A DNA stretch of 64,000 bases from Monoplex corrugatus (GCA_030674185.1 JAPXFY010000026.1:39810632-39874631); one strand, 5' to 3'. Positions 9,055 through 19,275 are shown, counted from the first letter of the stretch. Numbers and translations are program-made. Notes: generated from the letters alone by a model not told the origin.

Positions 9055-9740
9055 AACCAGTCATTATAGTGCAATGGTTTGCAAAACACGATCAGCTGGA
9101 AGGTTTGGGGCTTAAATCCCACAGAGTTCAAATCCTGGCCTAAATCCCACAGAGTTCAAATCCCGGCTTAAATCCCATAGAGTTCAAATCCCGGCTTAAA
9201 TCCCACTGAGTTCAAATCCCGGCTTAAATCCCATAGAGTTCAAGTCCTGGCCTAAATCCCAGAGTTCAAATCCTGGCTTAAATTCCACTGAGTTCAAATC
9301 CTGGCTTAAATCCCATAGAGTTCAAGTCCTGGCCTAAATCCCAGAGTTCAAATCCTGGCTTAAATTCCACAGAGTTCAAATCCCGGCTTAAATCCTCACA
9401 CAGTTCAAATCCCCGCTTAAATCCCACAGAGTTCAAATCCCAGCCTAAATCCCACAGAGTTCAGATCACATCAGTCCTGTCAAAATCACAGGATTTTTTT
9501 GCCTTCATCAGCTCCTACCCACAGCTGAGTGTTGCTAAGGGATCACAGTCTTATCCACTTCACACATACATCAATGAGAGAGTCGCTCAAGTTTCCTGCC
9601 CAACCCTACAGGTCTCTGTCACTTGGGCCTGATTCACATCAGGATGTAGTATGAAAGTAAGCATACAATACAGCCTTGTCATGCAGACTCAGTCCAAATG
9701 GAACTCAACAGCATCATGATTATTATCCCCACTGTTTATC
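9055..9740 (+). mobile_element. S1 SINE with an internal B-box tandem array
   Basis: Head 9055-9110 (CATTATAGTGCAATGGTTTG, A-box region), then about 13 copies of a 28-bp unit CTTAAATCCCACAGAGTTCA+AATCCCGG (9111-9468), then the S1 body (CAGCTCCTACCCACAGCTGAG ... CACTTGGGCCTGATTCACAT) ending in CATCATGATTATTA. Each unit carries GAGTTCAAATCC, the tRNA B-box core. The array lies within a SMYD3 intron. Confidence 0.85.
9111..9468 (+). repeat. 28-bp tandem array of tRNA-like B boxes
   Basis: About 13 units, period 28, variants TCCCGG/TCCTGG and CACAG/CATAG/CACTG; two shorter units lack CACAG/CATAG residues (CCCAGAGTTC). See the enclosing SINE. Confidence 0.9.
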
Positions 9741-9893
9741 ATCATCATCATGTGTCCTGCCGCAATGCCTTGGCAATTATGGCCATCCATACGAATCTAT
9801 CTTTAGTCGCTGCAAACACATCTCCCACCCTATCTGCCTTCATTCGCTCTGCAAGTCCGTCCAGTATTTTCTCCTTGGGTCTACAGGTCTGGA
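9737..9893 (-). mobile_element. RTE-like LINE 3' end fragment
   Basis: Begins TTTATCATCATCATCATGTG on +, then the minus-strand LINE tail (reverse of ATGGCCATAATTGCCAAGGC ... GCAGGACAC(AT)). It abuts the S1 SINE's CAT-rich end. Confidence 0.65.
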
Positions 9894-10254
9894 TCTACCC
9901 ACTGTCATCATCATCAAATCACTGTAAAATTGTCTAAGTGTGACTGCATTTGCTTTTTGCTGCACCTCAGAGACAGAAATGGAGAATCCTGTCTGCTGTT
10001 GCAATCCTGAGTTTTCCCTCAAACGACTAATCTGGTCATGGTATTAGAACTACAAGAAGGCGAACAGATGCAATCCTTCTGCACCCCCTTCCACTTTCTG
10101 TCACCCTGCAAATGTGTGAGCAATTCGTATGGGTCTGTAATGTATTGAAAAAAAAATATTTTGACATGAACAGATCCATATGAAAATTGAAATATCTGTT
10201 TCTGTAGATGTTGACAGAGACTGGGACACCTCAAGAAAACAAACTGACAGAATT

Positions 10255-10420
10255 CACACACAAGAAAAAGCTGGTGGAAAATATAAACACATAGACCCGA
10301 CAAAATCAAAAACGCATAGAAATCACATAGACACTCGTCACAAAGAAAAAATAGCTGGTGGAAAATATCAAATGTAGACCTGACAAAATTCAAAATGCAC
10401 AGAAATCACATAAAGACACC
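10255..10420. repeat. two-copy tandem duplication (~80 bp)
   Basis: AAAGCTGGTGGAAAATAT ... GACAAAATCAAAAACGCATAG and its diverged second copy TAGCTGGTGGAAAATATCAA..GACAAAATTCAAAATGCACAG. It ends a few bases from the SMYD3-like donor at 10425. Confidence 0.7.
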
Positions 10421-10425
10421 GAGAC

Positions 10426-10586
10426 CTGTAAGGCTGCACTGTTTGAAGGCCGTAGTCAAGAGCCTCTACCCAGAGCGAGCTGGTGATGGCATCGTCAAAT
10501 GCCCGATCCAAACACGCAGCATGTACACGTTAGTCGATGACAGGCTGGCCTTGACCATGGAAAGACAATAATATCGTCATCCCCAC
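10426..10586 (-). CDS. SMYD3: SMYD3-like exon with two apparent 1-nt deletions
   Basis: Acceptor ...TTTGACAG at 10587, donor GTCTCG at 10425. The exon reads in three frames: (G)GDDDIIV, then MVKASLSSTNVYMLRV, then LDRAFDDAITSSLWVEALDY and GLQTVQPY plus AG. One missing T in each of two T-runs (opposite AAA at 10561-10563 and AAA at 10510-10512) explains both shifts; with both allowed for, the exon holds exactly 53 codons and both end phases match the neighbouring exons. The result aligns without gaps around the NIY.LK(V)LD..(A)MDACI and EEAL.YG..T..PYR segment of SMYD3. Either homopolymer errors in the assembly or an early pseudogene. Confidence 0.8.
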
Positions 10587-10692
10587 CTGTCAAATAAACA
10601 AGAGGCCAGTGTAACTGACACAGTGATCTATCACAATAGGTAAGAAACAATGATTGAAAATATACACATATCTAAAAATGTCTTTTTTTTTC

Positions 10693-10960
10693 AGGCTGGT
10701 TGGTTCATCTGATAGAGCAATCAACTAAGATCTGATCAGTATTTCAAGTTCAATCCCAGCCTGCAACATGAAAATCCAGACTCTTTGCTATCCATATCAA
10801 TATCTCAATCATTTTGGTGGTGTCAGCTTAATGTTTTCACTACTCAAATGTCCACCATTTCAAGACCTTGCTAGCATTTATGATTCTGTGCAGGTTCAGA
10901 CATCTGGCCAATAACTGCTGCCAGATTTGGGTGGAGCACATATAAATTGCCCAAGTGTAA
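10693..10960 (+). mobile_element. tRNA-derived SINE (family S2)
   Basis: The head has a clear tRNA A box (TGGTTCATCTGATAGAGCAA) and B box (CAAGTTCAATCCC). The body TATCTCAATCATTTTGGTGG+TGTCAGC and ..CAATAACTGCTGCCAGATTTGG is shared with 18935-19275. Confidence 0.7.
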
Positions 10961-11004
10961 TGAATCCCTCTTGAACAAACTTCAAAGTCCATCTGCAAAG
11001 TCTT

Positions 11005-11508
11005 AATATTATTGATATTTTTGTTTAAAGCCCAGCTGACTGCATGGAGCCTTATCAGGGGTACAACCCACTTCAAAACATACTGCTTCAACAAGAAAAG
11101 AAAAATTAATGTACAAGACCGCTGACCACTCCGTCCAATTCATCACACAGGGGATTTGAAGAACAAAACCTGAATACAAATTTAAACTCAACTAACGACA
11201 CTAAAACATACATAAAAACGGGCCTAAAATATCTAGAATTGATATGAATATCTCATTTGTCTAGAGCCAAAAATGCACTTGAATACATGCACCCAATCAT
11301 CATTCCTGAAAGAATGTTCATAAGACTTTATCGAACACATACAGGTGAATGGACCAGCAAGGCAAAATATGATGGGAAGAAATGACAGAAAACAAAGGAA
11401 CAGGGCAGAAGAAAAGAGAGTGACAGAAAAGAAGAAATTTCTAGCACAGAATTTCCAGAAGGTGGGGATACTATTTACACTGAAAGAGCCCCAAGCATCC
11501 CCACAGGG
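11005..11508 (-). mobile_element. SINE-like repeat R1, near full length
   Basis: Reverse-oriented copy: 3' tail TTGTTTAAAGCCCAGCTGAC at 11020, 5' end GAGCCCC..AGCATCCCCACAGGGG near 11508. Tail matches the 3' end of the LINE at 25185-25620. The following 11510-11635 has a short AAGCTTTCCATTTTG-type repeat. Confidence 0.75.
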
Positions 11509-11634
11509 GAATCTGTAAAGTCTGAAGTGCTGGATAATTACAAGCTTTCCATCTTGTTTTGAGCTTTCCATTTTGAAATGCAAGCTTCCCATCTTGTCAG
11601 ATGGAATAAAAGCTTGTGAGGGCCCAACATTTCA

Positions 11635-11705
11635 AATTTTAAATTAATGAACCACTGACTGGAAGGTTGTAGATTCGAACCTCCAATGCCTGCTCTCATG
11701 ATGAT
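11635..11705 (+). mobile_element. possible tRNA-like SINE head
   Basis: GAACCACTGACTGGAAGGTT + GTAGATTCGAACCTCC contains a good B box (GATTCGAACC). No body recognised; 11705-11889 is unassigned intron. Confidence 0.4.
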
Positions 11706-11889
11706 CTCAGCCCTCCAACGAAAGCCTCTATAAAACACCCACACCAAAAACCCAACTCAAGTTTATCTCAGGCATAGCAGTAGTCAAGGAAAATAAACAT
11801 AGGTCACCACTTTCATACATTGTCCTTTTATGCGACCACCCATAATGGCATATATCCAATCAAGCATGCAATTCTGTCACACCACTTAC

Positions 11890-11981
11890 CTGATTTTTTC
11901 AGTTGATCCACTTTGTCCACCACATTCTGACAAAGTTTGATGGCTGCTGTTACTTCTGTATCATCAACCTCTTCTGTCTGT
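11890..11981 (-). CDS. SMYD3: SMYD3-like exon (post-SET / start of TPR-like domain)
   Basis: Acceptor TTGAACTGTTTCAG (AG at 11983-11982) and consensus donor GTAAGT (11889). One leading base, 30 codons and one trailing base; the trailing G joins GT of the next exon to give a glycine. It reads QTEEVDDTEVTAAIKLCQNV and VDKVDQLKKS. In SMYD3 the linker after the post-SET cysteines (C.C.RC) leads into helices of the type ..(V)Q..LK.IEELK, which this fits by length, position and amphipathic pattern. I did not find the SET/post-SET exons to the right; they should be upstream on the minus strand, beyond a large intron or outside the window. Confidence 0.7.
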
Positions 11982-12579
11982 CTGAAACAGTTCAATACCA
12001 CAATCTGATACCTTTCAGTCAGATATGTTCATTTCAGTTTGTTGTTGCTGTTGTTGTTGTTGTTGTTTTTTTTTACTGTATATGTTATACATGCCAAATT
12101 GTAAAGTTTAAACATAATTCCTATGGATTTTTTTCATTGTTTTCCTAGTATAATATGGCATACTGAAAAAAATCGTTGCATGAAATTTGAAAATTATGTC
12201 AAAAATATTTTTACAGCAGCAGCAAGCTCATGATATGAATTCGCAGACGGTATAGCATAAAATATTGTCTGCTTCTGATCCTTTATCTTTCAATGAATAC
12301 ATAAACAAAAGAAACCTGTAAACTGAGTTTGCAAGAACAAACAAAAACAAAAATTAAAAAAGACCTCTTCTTCTGATTACTATGATATCAAAGATATGTT
12401 ACTACGGTGTGATTCAAATAGTAGACGACATGTAGGCTATATGTCCATGCATCACACTTTCTTATATTCTGTTTGCATTTAGATAATCTTCATTTTCTCT
12501 GTACAGTTGTGTCTTCGTGATATAACTGTTTTGGTCTTATTCTCCTAATTTTTGCATTTGTTGTTAATTCTTTTGTGAT

Positions 12580-12722
12580 CTTACATTTACGGCTGACAAA
12601 GGTCTGTTGGCCGAAAATTTGTACCTGTCTTGTCTTGTAGTATTAAATGCGCGTTCTGATTCTATTTTCATGTTTTTCTGGTTCCTGTTTGCTTGAATGC
12701 AGGCAGTCACACTTGTTTTGGA
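12580..12722 (+). mobile_element. single arm of fold-back repeat F
   Basis: GACAAAGGTCTGTTGGCCGA, CCTGTCTTGTCTTGTAGTAT and CTTGAATGCAGGCAGTCACA+CTTGTTTTGGA match the right arm at 47740-47910. 11982-12570 and 12723-13190 are AT-rich with nothing else recognisable. Confidence 0.65.
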
Positions 12723-13194
12723 TGTTTTAGCATGTTTCAAGAGACTAAAAGTACAAGACGTTTTCATACCAAATATTAGAAACGTTCCAAGCTTGTACAC
12801 TGCCTGTCCATCTTATTTTCTCCATCACTGTGTTTTTGCTTAGCATCTGTGTTTGTCTTGTTCACTGTAAAAGGAAGATGTCTTGAAAAGAATACTTTTC
12901 ATACTCTGATTTTTAACATTTTGTCACACATTGTGACATATAATTTTCGTATATATTGCTATTTGTTCTGAGCTGTACTGTTGTTGCATGCTCAGACAAT
13001 GTTATGTTCAAAAATAAAAGAAAAGAACTTTCTATGAAAGGTAAACAAAAAAACAAAACACAAAAAGATCTTATACACTTTCATTATAAATGTTTCTACA
13101 CAGCTCTATTCTCCAAACTCATCTGGATTCACTGTGCATTGCACAAAATCACACATTTTAGTGGAACACAGAGAACTCAAGCTGTCAGACAAGC

Positions 13195-13475
13195 TGACTA
13201 CATTCCACTATGTTGTTGCACAGTCTGCATCTTTGATGGGCATGCATGCTGGGTGTTTTTCATGTTTCATAACTCTGCCAATGACATGATCTATACAATC
13301 TTTCATGTACGCTATTTGATATTCTGCATACATAAACACCCAAAGGGGGTGAGGGGTTGAGCACTGACAGATCTGCACAGATGTTGATCTGGAGATAATG
13401 CCCCATCCTCTGCACAGCTCTTGTCTCACTACCCCACAGTGTTCATTTTGGATCTCAAACACACCTCCAAGCCCA
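13195..13475 (+). mobile_element. dispersed repeat R4
   Basis: GGGCATGCATGCTGGGTGTT through CACCCAAAGGGGGTGAGGGG, ACAGATCTGCACAGATGTTG and ATCTGGAGATAATGCCCC. I recall this layout (ACACGAAGGGGG..CACTAGCAGGTCTGCACA) as a common gastropod repeat. Partial copy at 1385-1530. Confidence 0.5.
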
Positions 13476-13559
13476 TCAAAACTGAGGTCACCATGACAGC
13501 AGGGTGTAAAAGGCCACAAATGGGACAATTTAATGCCATGATGATGACAAACAAACTCA

Positions 13560-14013
13560 GACTAAACTCATGAGACTTGGAGGAGGTCTGGTCCCCAAAC
13601 GTGCGGCATGCACAACCTCAGGCTTGTGGACATGCCCTGATTCCCATGAACTAGACCCCCAGCTATGGGTAAATAGAACCACTGCCTTATGGTTATCTCA
13701 GGAGAGAATAAGGCTAAGGGTAAACCCTGAGAGAAAATCGCTCACACCGCCTTGTGGGTTGTTGTGGGAACGACAAAGGCTAGCGGAGAGTCCGCACATA
13801 TTCCAATGGAAGGCAACGGGAAACCACCATCGTACATGACCAGCCAAAACACCAAAAAGGATGATATACGTAAATAGGGGCTCCTGTGGAGCACCTTCAT
13901 CTGATAGGAACCATCATGCTGCCTAGGTGACACCCAACTGTCAGCAAGCTACTGTGAGGGCCATGATAGCCAATGACATGAGGCAGGACACATGATGATG
14001 ATGATGATGATGA
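13560..14013 (+). mobile_element. SINE-like element sharing the RTE-like LINE tail
   Basis: About 400 bp of non-coding sequence (GACTTGGAGGAGGTCTGGTC ... GGCTAGCGGAGAGTCCGCAC) ends GGGCCATGATAGCCAATGAC ATGAGGCAGGACACATGATGATG. The last ~45 bp match the 3' end of the LINE at 16935-17225 and 54398-54890, including the (GAT)n tail. Tail-sharing with an autonomous LINE is typical of LINE-dependent SINEs; an internal promoter was not seen. Confidence 0.5.
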
Positions 14014-14375
14014 TATGACAAGGAGTTATAGTAACGATGCTATGGTATTCCATTTCAAACCGAGACATCGTGACAGGGCTGTACTCTATGCTTACTGCCA
14101 TAACATAAACTGGCATCAACCAGGCCCGAGAGATACAAACACCTGAGATGTTTGGGCAGGAAATTTCAGCAACACTCTCCAAGATATATCCATAAGGTGA
14201 ATAAGACTGGACTGTGTGGTCTCAATCTTCCCAACTAGCTCACAGCATGCTCAGTTCTGGTAGGAGCTGGTCAGAGCTGAAAAATAATCCCATAATTTGC
14301 TGGACTGATGGAGGGTCTAAACTTATGACCTCAAAGTCTGTAGCACGTTGCCCTAACCACTTTGCCACTGACAGG
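14000..14375 (-). mobile_element. tRNA-derived SINE S1
   Basis: On the minus strand: head GCAAAGTGGTTAGGGCAACG (A box) and GAGGTCATAAGTTTAGACCC (B-box-like), body CTGGTCAGAGCTG, CTCGGGCCTGGTTGATGCCA, AGTACAGCCCTGTCACGATG, and a CAT tail formed by the (GAT)n tract it shares with the element at its left. 14376-14780 is CATG/TGTG-rich, no gene. Confidence 0.7.
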
Positions 14376-14779
14376 TACAAAAGCAAAATCAATGGTATAC
14401 CATCAGTAGTACTGTGGCCATGTTGGTCAGCTGTGTGTCCACTTGTCATCACTCTGTCCTGAAAAAAGGGTATTTATGAATGCAGTTTACAGACATTTCA
14501 GTTCATAGACTCAAAAGTACTTAAAAACACTTTCTGTGTGCATGCGTGCATGCATGTGTGTGTGTTGTTTTTCTTTTCATATTTATTCACATAAATGTGC
14601 TTTTATGTGTGTGTGTGCGTGCATGTGTGTATTATTTTCTTTTAACATTTATTCACAAAAATCTGTGCTTTTAGATGAGTGTGTGCATGCATGCATGCAT
14701 GTGTGTGCAGGTGTGTATGTGTACATGAGCCTCTTATCACCAGTACTCTCATTATCATTGACGTTTTCAGTGTCCCAAG

Positions 14780-15380
14780 ACAGAGTTTAAGCTTTATTCA
14801 AGAGACGTTTATCGCGCTAGAACAATCCCATACGTGCTCCTAACCAAATCTGCTAGTAGTTCTCTGGCAGACTCCTTGAGCCTGCACAAAACCCTGTGCG
14901 ACCAGAAAGTCTTGAAATAAGCACTGATATCATCAGAATGATTGGAACATTAAGATGCGCAGTGAACAACTGAATTCTAAACATGCAAGGTAGGCTGAAC
15001 TTGAGACATGGGGTTCTGAGTCCACAGTTGCACATTAAAATGCCCTAGAATGATTATTTCCATCCTCCTCATAGAGGACTTTTCCTAAATCAATGTTTTT
15101 AGACCAGAGTATTGCAACACACACCAATGAGAGAGCTTGGTGTATATACATGAATTATTCATAAACTGCAAGGTCCAATCAATTGATCAGATTGAAAGTA
15201 CAACGGTGTGAAGGAACTATTTCCACCACTCACATGGAAAAAGGGAGGGGGGAAGGGGAGAAGTGTGTGATGGATGCCTGAGGTCTGCGAAACGTGGCAC
15301 TAGTTTGGAATGTTATGCATGCCCTGGAACTTGTAAAGTGTGGGAAGATGTATTTTTCTTTGGAGTTTGAATGTTTCCTT
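14780..15380. other. unassigned stretch
   Basis: Mostly unique text without a recognisable frame, repeat or promoter. Confidence 0.3.
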
Positions 15381-15505
15381 GGAATTGACTCCTGCACTTA
15401 TTCCTGCATCATCAACCATGCTAGAAAAACAAAACCTTAACCGTTTGACTCCCTTCCCTATCCACCAGCTTCAGCAAAATCTTAACCCTCCGACTCCCTC
15501 ATCCA
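15381..15505. mobile_element. TTAA MITE, truncated copy 4
   Basis: ATCATCAACCATGCTAGAAA, TTAACCGTTTGACTCCCTTC and a second TTAACCCTCCGACTCCCTCA in direct orientation; the right half of the palindrome is missing. Confidence 0.6.
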
Positions 15506-15654
15506 GGCGGAGGTGTCTGAGCCCTGAGCCCAGGACTTTCCGGCAGGGAGACCAAGGGTTTTTTTTTCGTTTTTGTTTTTATTTAGATAAAGGATCACCT
15601 CATTCAGGGAGGTTATCTTTGTACTCACGTTTATTGTTTTTTGTTTGTTTTTGT

Positions 15655-16110
15655 TTTGTTTTTTGTTTGTTTTGTTTTTTCCCAAGCTGCTTCCATTCAC
15701 TTCGTTCAAGCACTTTTCCTCTCCCGTTCTTGTCAAATCCATCTAAGTCGTCTCTTCGTCTAGTGTTCTGTCTTCCTCTACTGCGAGTGCCGTCTCTTGG
15801 TATCCAGAACTTTTTTTTTTTTTTTTAAGTTTTAAATAAAAAGAAAAGACATTTAGATTTTATTTGTTTTTATTTATTTATTTATCTATTTTTACTTATT
15901 TAGTTATTTAGTTGTTTTTTGTTCAACGATTATCCTTTCTCTGGGTGACATGTCCTGCCCAGTTCCATTTCAGTTTGTTGATGGTTTCCATGGTGTCTCA
16001 CACTTTTGTTCTTTCTCTGATCCACTGAGCCGTTTTGTGATCTTTCCAGCTGATACATGTATCAAGCATGATTCTTTCATGTGATCGCTGCGTAGTTCTT
16101 AGTTTTAAAG

Positions 16111-16207
<97 letters not shown>

Positions 16208-16279
16208 GTGTGTGTGTGTGTATGTGTTGTGTGTGTGTGTGTGTGTATGTGTGTGTGTGTGTATGTGTGGTGTTGTGTG

Positions 16280-16310
<31 letters not shown>

Positions 16311-16450
16311 TTATTTTTTGTTTTTGTTTTTAGTTTTAGATTCCACGTTCCTGCACCGTAGGTTACTGTGGGCAGAATGCATTGGTCGTAGACTTTTCGT
16401 TTCAGGACAGTTGGAATTTTGTCATTCTTTAATTAACTCTTCATAACAAT
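15655..16450 (-). mobile_element. non-LTR retrotransposon RT C-terminus, broken by simple repeats
   Basis: Read on minus from 16450: KRKVYDQCILPTVTYGAGTW, then after a (GT)n block MLDTCISWKDHKTAQWIRER and LKWNWAGHVTQRKDNR, then after a T-rich/TTTA block WIPRDGTRSRGRQNTRRRDD and RSEWKQLGK. This is the order found at the C-terminus of many RTE- or Jockey-type LINE polymerases (tyg.etw, rml.., kwkwaGH..r..d.rW, GRP..RW.DD, W..l.). Frames are shifted; no activity expected. Confidence 0.8.
16116..16312. repeat. (GT)n microsatellite within LINE coding sequence
   Basis: About 200 bp of GT with GTAT and TGTTGTG interruptions lying between two segments that are contiguous in the LINE protein. Confidence 0.9.
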
Positions 16451-16544
16451 CTGCCAACAGGGGATTTGATAATCAGCTGGACTACCGAAATAATATCATT
16501 ATTTTTGTTATAAAGGACATCTCTAGAGTCAGTACATGAAAAAT

Positions 16545-16930
16545 CGAGATTGTTATTTCTATATGTCGTAAGATAGGATTTTCAAAGAGCGGACGGTGGA
16601 CTGATAATGCTTTTGAACAAATACATACATTTGTGTATATTTTGTTTTCCAAGAGTTAAGCTTTAGTTTGTATATCAAGGAGGCTAGCTGTCTGGGGCAG
16701 TAAAGTATCAGGCTTTGGGTATTGGAGAAATTAGCATAAACTGAACGTTCTAACACACAGCCAAGTTTATGAAGTGATAGTCTAGGAAGGCGAAACTTCT
16801 TAGTTGAATGAAATTCACAAATAAAATGAGTATGAAACCAAACGACTGCAAAGGGCCATATTTTGAAATAGCATGAGAATGCTGACAGATGAGACACGTG
16901 AGAATTTGGGAATGAACTCGAAACATTAGA
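16545..16930. other. unassigned stretch, open on minus
   Basis: The minus strand is open through this block (with FRLPRLSLHKLGCVLERSVY), continuous with the antisense of the LINE to its right. It is not recognisable as a family; probably an old element fragment. Confidence 0.3.
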
Positions 16931-16934
16931 TCTT

Positions 16935-17225
16935 GTGTCTACAGCTATATCAAGTAGAAGATCATTAGTAAAGAAGATTAGGAAAAGACAAGCAACATTT
17001 ACAGGACATTTTATGAGGAATGGGGAATTAGAGCACCTGGTCACAACAAGAAAGCTGGAGGGAAAGAGAACACCAGGTAGACCCAGGGAGAAAATGTTGA
17101 ACAGACTTGCAGAGTGGCTGAAGACAGAGAAGGTGAGAGATGTACTTGCAGCGGCGGAGGATAGATTCGTGTGTAGGGCCATGATCGCCACCACCATGCG
17201 GCAGGGCACATGATGATGATGATTA
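16935..17225 (+). mobile_element. RTE-like LINE 3' end
   Basis: Open frame over 92 codons: VKKIRKRQATFTGHFMRNGE, LEHLVTTRKLEGKRTPGRPR, KMLNRLAEWLKTEKVRDVLA, ending AMIATTMRQGT, TGA and (GAT)n. The longest intact C-terminus of this family in the window. Confidence 0.85.
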
Positions 17226-17354
17226 GAATGGTAATAAGCTTTAGCTTGCAAGAGAAATAAAAGTAATCTGCCTCGACAAAATATTAATAAATAAAACAAT
17301 CATCATAATCATATAAGAATAACTATCATCACCATCATCATCATAACAGTACAA

Positions 17355-17740
17355 GTCAGTGTGCTGAAGTGGTTAGCATAACGTACTACCGCTTGTGGGG
17401 TCCCAATGGCCATTAGTCTAAATAATGTATTGGGGTTTGTTTGCCCGTTTGTTTGTTTTTATTTTTCGTTGTTGTTGTTGTTGTTTCTTATCCTTGATCG
17501 GCTCCTGTCCAGAGGCTGAGCGTGCTCCGGACTCGATGGGAAGACGTGAACACTACAATGGAATCTTTTTTTTTTCCGAATACGTCATCGAGAGTGTCGT
17601 TCAGATTTCCTGACCAACACCGCAGGTGTCTGTATCTCTCGCTCCAAGATGTATAATGCAAGTGATCATGGAGTATAGCCCTGTCACACAGTCACAATCG
17701 GACACAGGACTCCACTGCACTATCACCATCATCGCCGTTT
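17355..17740 (+). mobile_element. tRNA-derived SINE S1, uninterrupted copy
   Basis: Head GTGCTGAAGTGGTTAGCATA..., linker rich in T/GTT, GATCGGCTCCTGTCCAGAGG, body GACCAACACCGCAGGTGTCT, AGTATAGCCCTGTCACACAG, tail CACTATCACCATCATCG. This is the reference copy for the family. Confidence 0.75.
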
Positions 17741-17754
17741 CCATCATCATGGCA

Positions 17755-17918
17755 TTTTGTGTCTGTGTGTGAATGTGAGTATGTGCGTGTGTGCGTGTTC
17801 ATGTGTGTGTGTGCGCGTGTGTGTATTTCTGTGTGTGTGTGTGTGTTCATGTGTGTGTGTGTGTTCATGTGTGTGTGCGCGTGTGTATTTCTCTCTGTGT
17901 GTGTGTATGTGTGTGTGT

Positions 17919-17976
<58 letters not shown>

Positions 17977-18014
17977 TGTGTGCGTGTGTTTGTGTGTGTG
18001 TGTGCGCGCGCGCG
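17755..18014. repeat. (GT)n/(GC)n microsatellite
   Basis: GTGTGTGTGC blocks ending GTGTGTGCGCGCGCGCG: alternating purine-pyrimidine, so potentially Z-forming. Confidence 0.9.
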
Positions 18015-18134
18015 AAACCGTTTCAGGTTCTCTGACCGTTCCAGCCCTGCACTCATGCTGACCTCATTTCCAGAGGGTTTGGAGGTGTGCTGTAGAACTG
18101 AAATGAGTGGTGCAGGTGTGTTGACACAGGAGAA

Positions 18135-18614
18135 TTATTGTTATTGTTGTTTAAACCCCAGCCGACTTCGCAGAGCCATATCAGGGCTATAACCTTTTCG
18201 AAACCGACAAAACTTCAACAGGAAAAAAAGAAAAGAAAAGAAAATTAAGTACACATATCAATGCATTCGCGCACATAGTCTCAGGCATGCCCCTGGCGTT
18301 GACCACTTCGTCCAATTTATCACACAGTGGATTTAAAAAACACACCTGAATACAAATTTAAGCATACCTAAGGACACCAAAACATAAAACAGGCCTAAAT
18401 TACCTAAAATTGCTTCCGCATATCTCGCCTCCCTAGAGCCAAAAATGCATTTAATACATGTACCCAATTATCAATCCTAAAAGAAAGTATGAAGACTTTA
18501 TCGAACACATGGAGGCGAATGGACCAGTAAGATAGAAAATGATAGGAAGAAATGACAGAAAGCAAAGGAACAAGGCAGAAATAAAGACAGTGACAGAAAA
18601 GAGGAAATTTCTTG
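18135..18614 (-). mobile_element. SINE-like repeat R1
   Basis: Tail TTGTTGTTTAAACCCCAGCC at 18145, body through CCTCCCTAGAGCCAAAAATG, ending at GAGGAAATTTCTT where fold-back element F begins. The last ~60 bp of the R1 5' end are missing at that junction. Confidence 0.75.
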
Positions 18615-18855
18615 GACAGGTGCAAATTTTCGGCCAACTGCCCTTTGTCAAGTATAAGATCACAAACAAACACACACCAGATACAAAAATTTGTTTATTT
18701 GTGATCTTACGCTTGACTAAGTTCAGTTGGCCGAAACCCTGCACCTGTCTTGTCTGGTTGTATTAAATATGCGTTCTTATTCTTTTTATTTTTTTTCGTG
18801 TTTTTTTCTGGTACCTGTTTGCTTGAACGCGGGCAGTCACACTTGTTTTGGATTC
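18615..18855. mobile_element. fold-back repeat F, asymmetric copy
   Basis: Left arm GACAGGTGCAAATTTTCGGC ... ACACCAGATACAAA (18615-18688), right arm TTTGTTTATTTGTGATCTTA ... GCACCTGTCTTGTC (18690-18753) extended by GGTTGTATTAAATATGCG ... TTGTTTTGGA. The outer left arm is lost to the R1 junction. Confidence 0.7.
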
Positions 18856-18934
18856 AGAGATGAAGCCCGAACATTTGACAGGCAGTGGAAGTTGCTGGCG
18901 GAAATAATCAGTTTTAATGTGTTTAAGACTGATA

Positions 18935-19275
18935 CTGGCTAAGTCGCTCCGTGGAGTCGAGATCTCGAGTTCAATTTCAAGCTGCAACACACGCACACGA
19001 AACACGCACACGCGCACGCACACACACAACATTTTCCTGTTCGTTACCTATCTCAATACTCCATCTATTCTGGTGGTGTCAGCTACGTGTCTCACAAGCC
19101 CTGTTCTACCTTCACCTTTTTACTCCCTCCCCCATCCATCACAAGGTCATGCCGCATGTTTTGCGCTGGCCCGAAGAGTCTGCCAGACAGCTACTGGCAG
19201 ATTTAGAATGAATGGCAGTAGTTGGTGCGCGTTGTGTGGCTATGTCCTGGGGTTTGTCATCTCCCCAGGTAACTG
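18935..19275 (+). mobile_element. tRNA-derived SINE S2
   Basis: ATACTGGCTAAGTCGCTCCG, GAGTTCAATTTCAAGC (B box), an AC-rich insertion, TATCTCAATACTCCATCTAT and TCTGGTGGTGTCAGC, GCTACTGGCAGATTTAGAAT. Matches 10693-10960. Confidence 0.6.

Noticed and set aside
9111..9468. tRNA gene cluster
   Set aside because: Only B-box segments repeat; no anticodon arm, acceptor stem or A box in the units.
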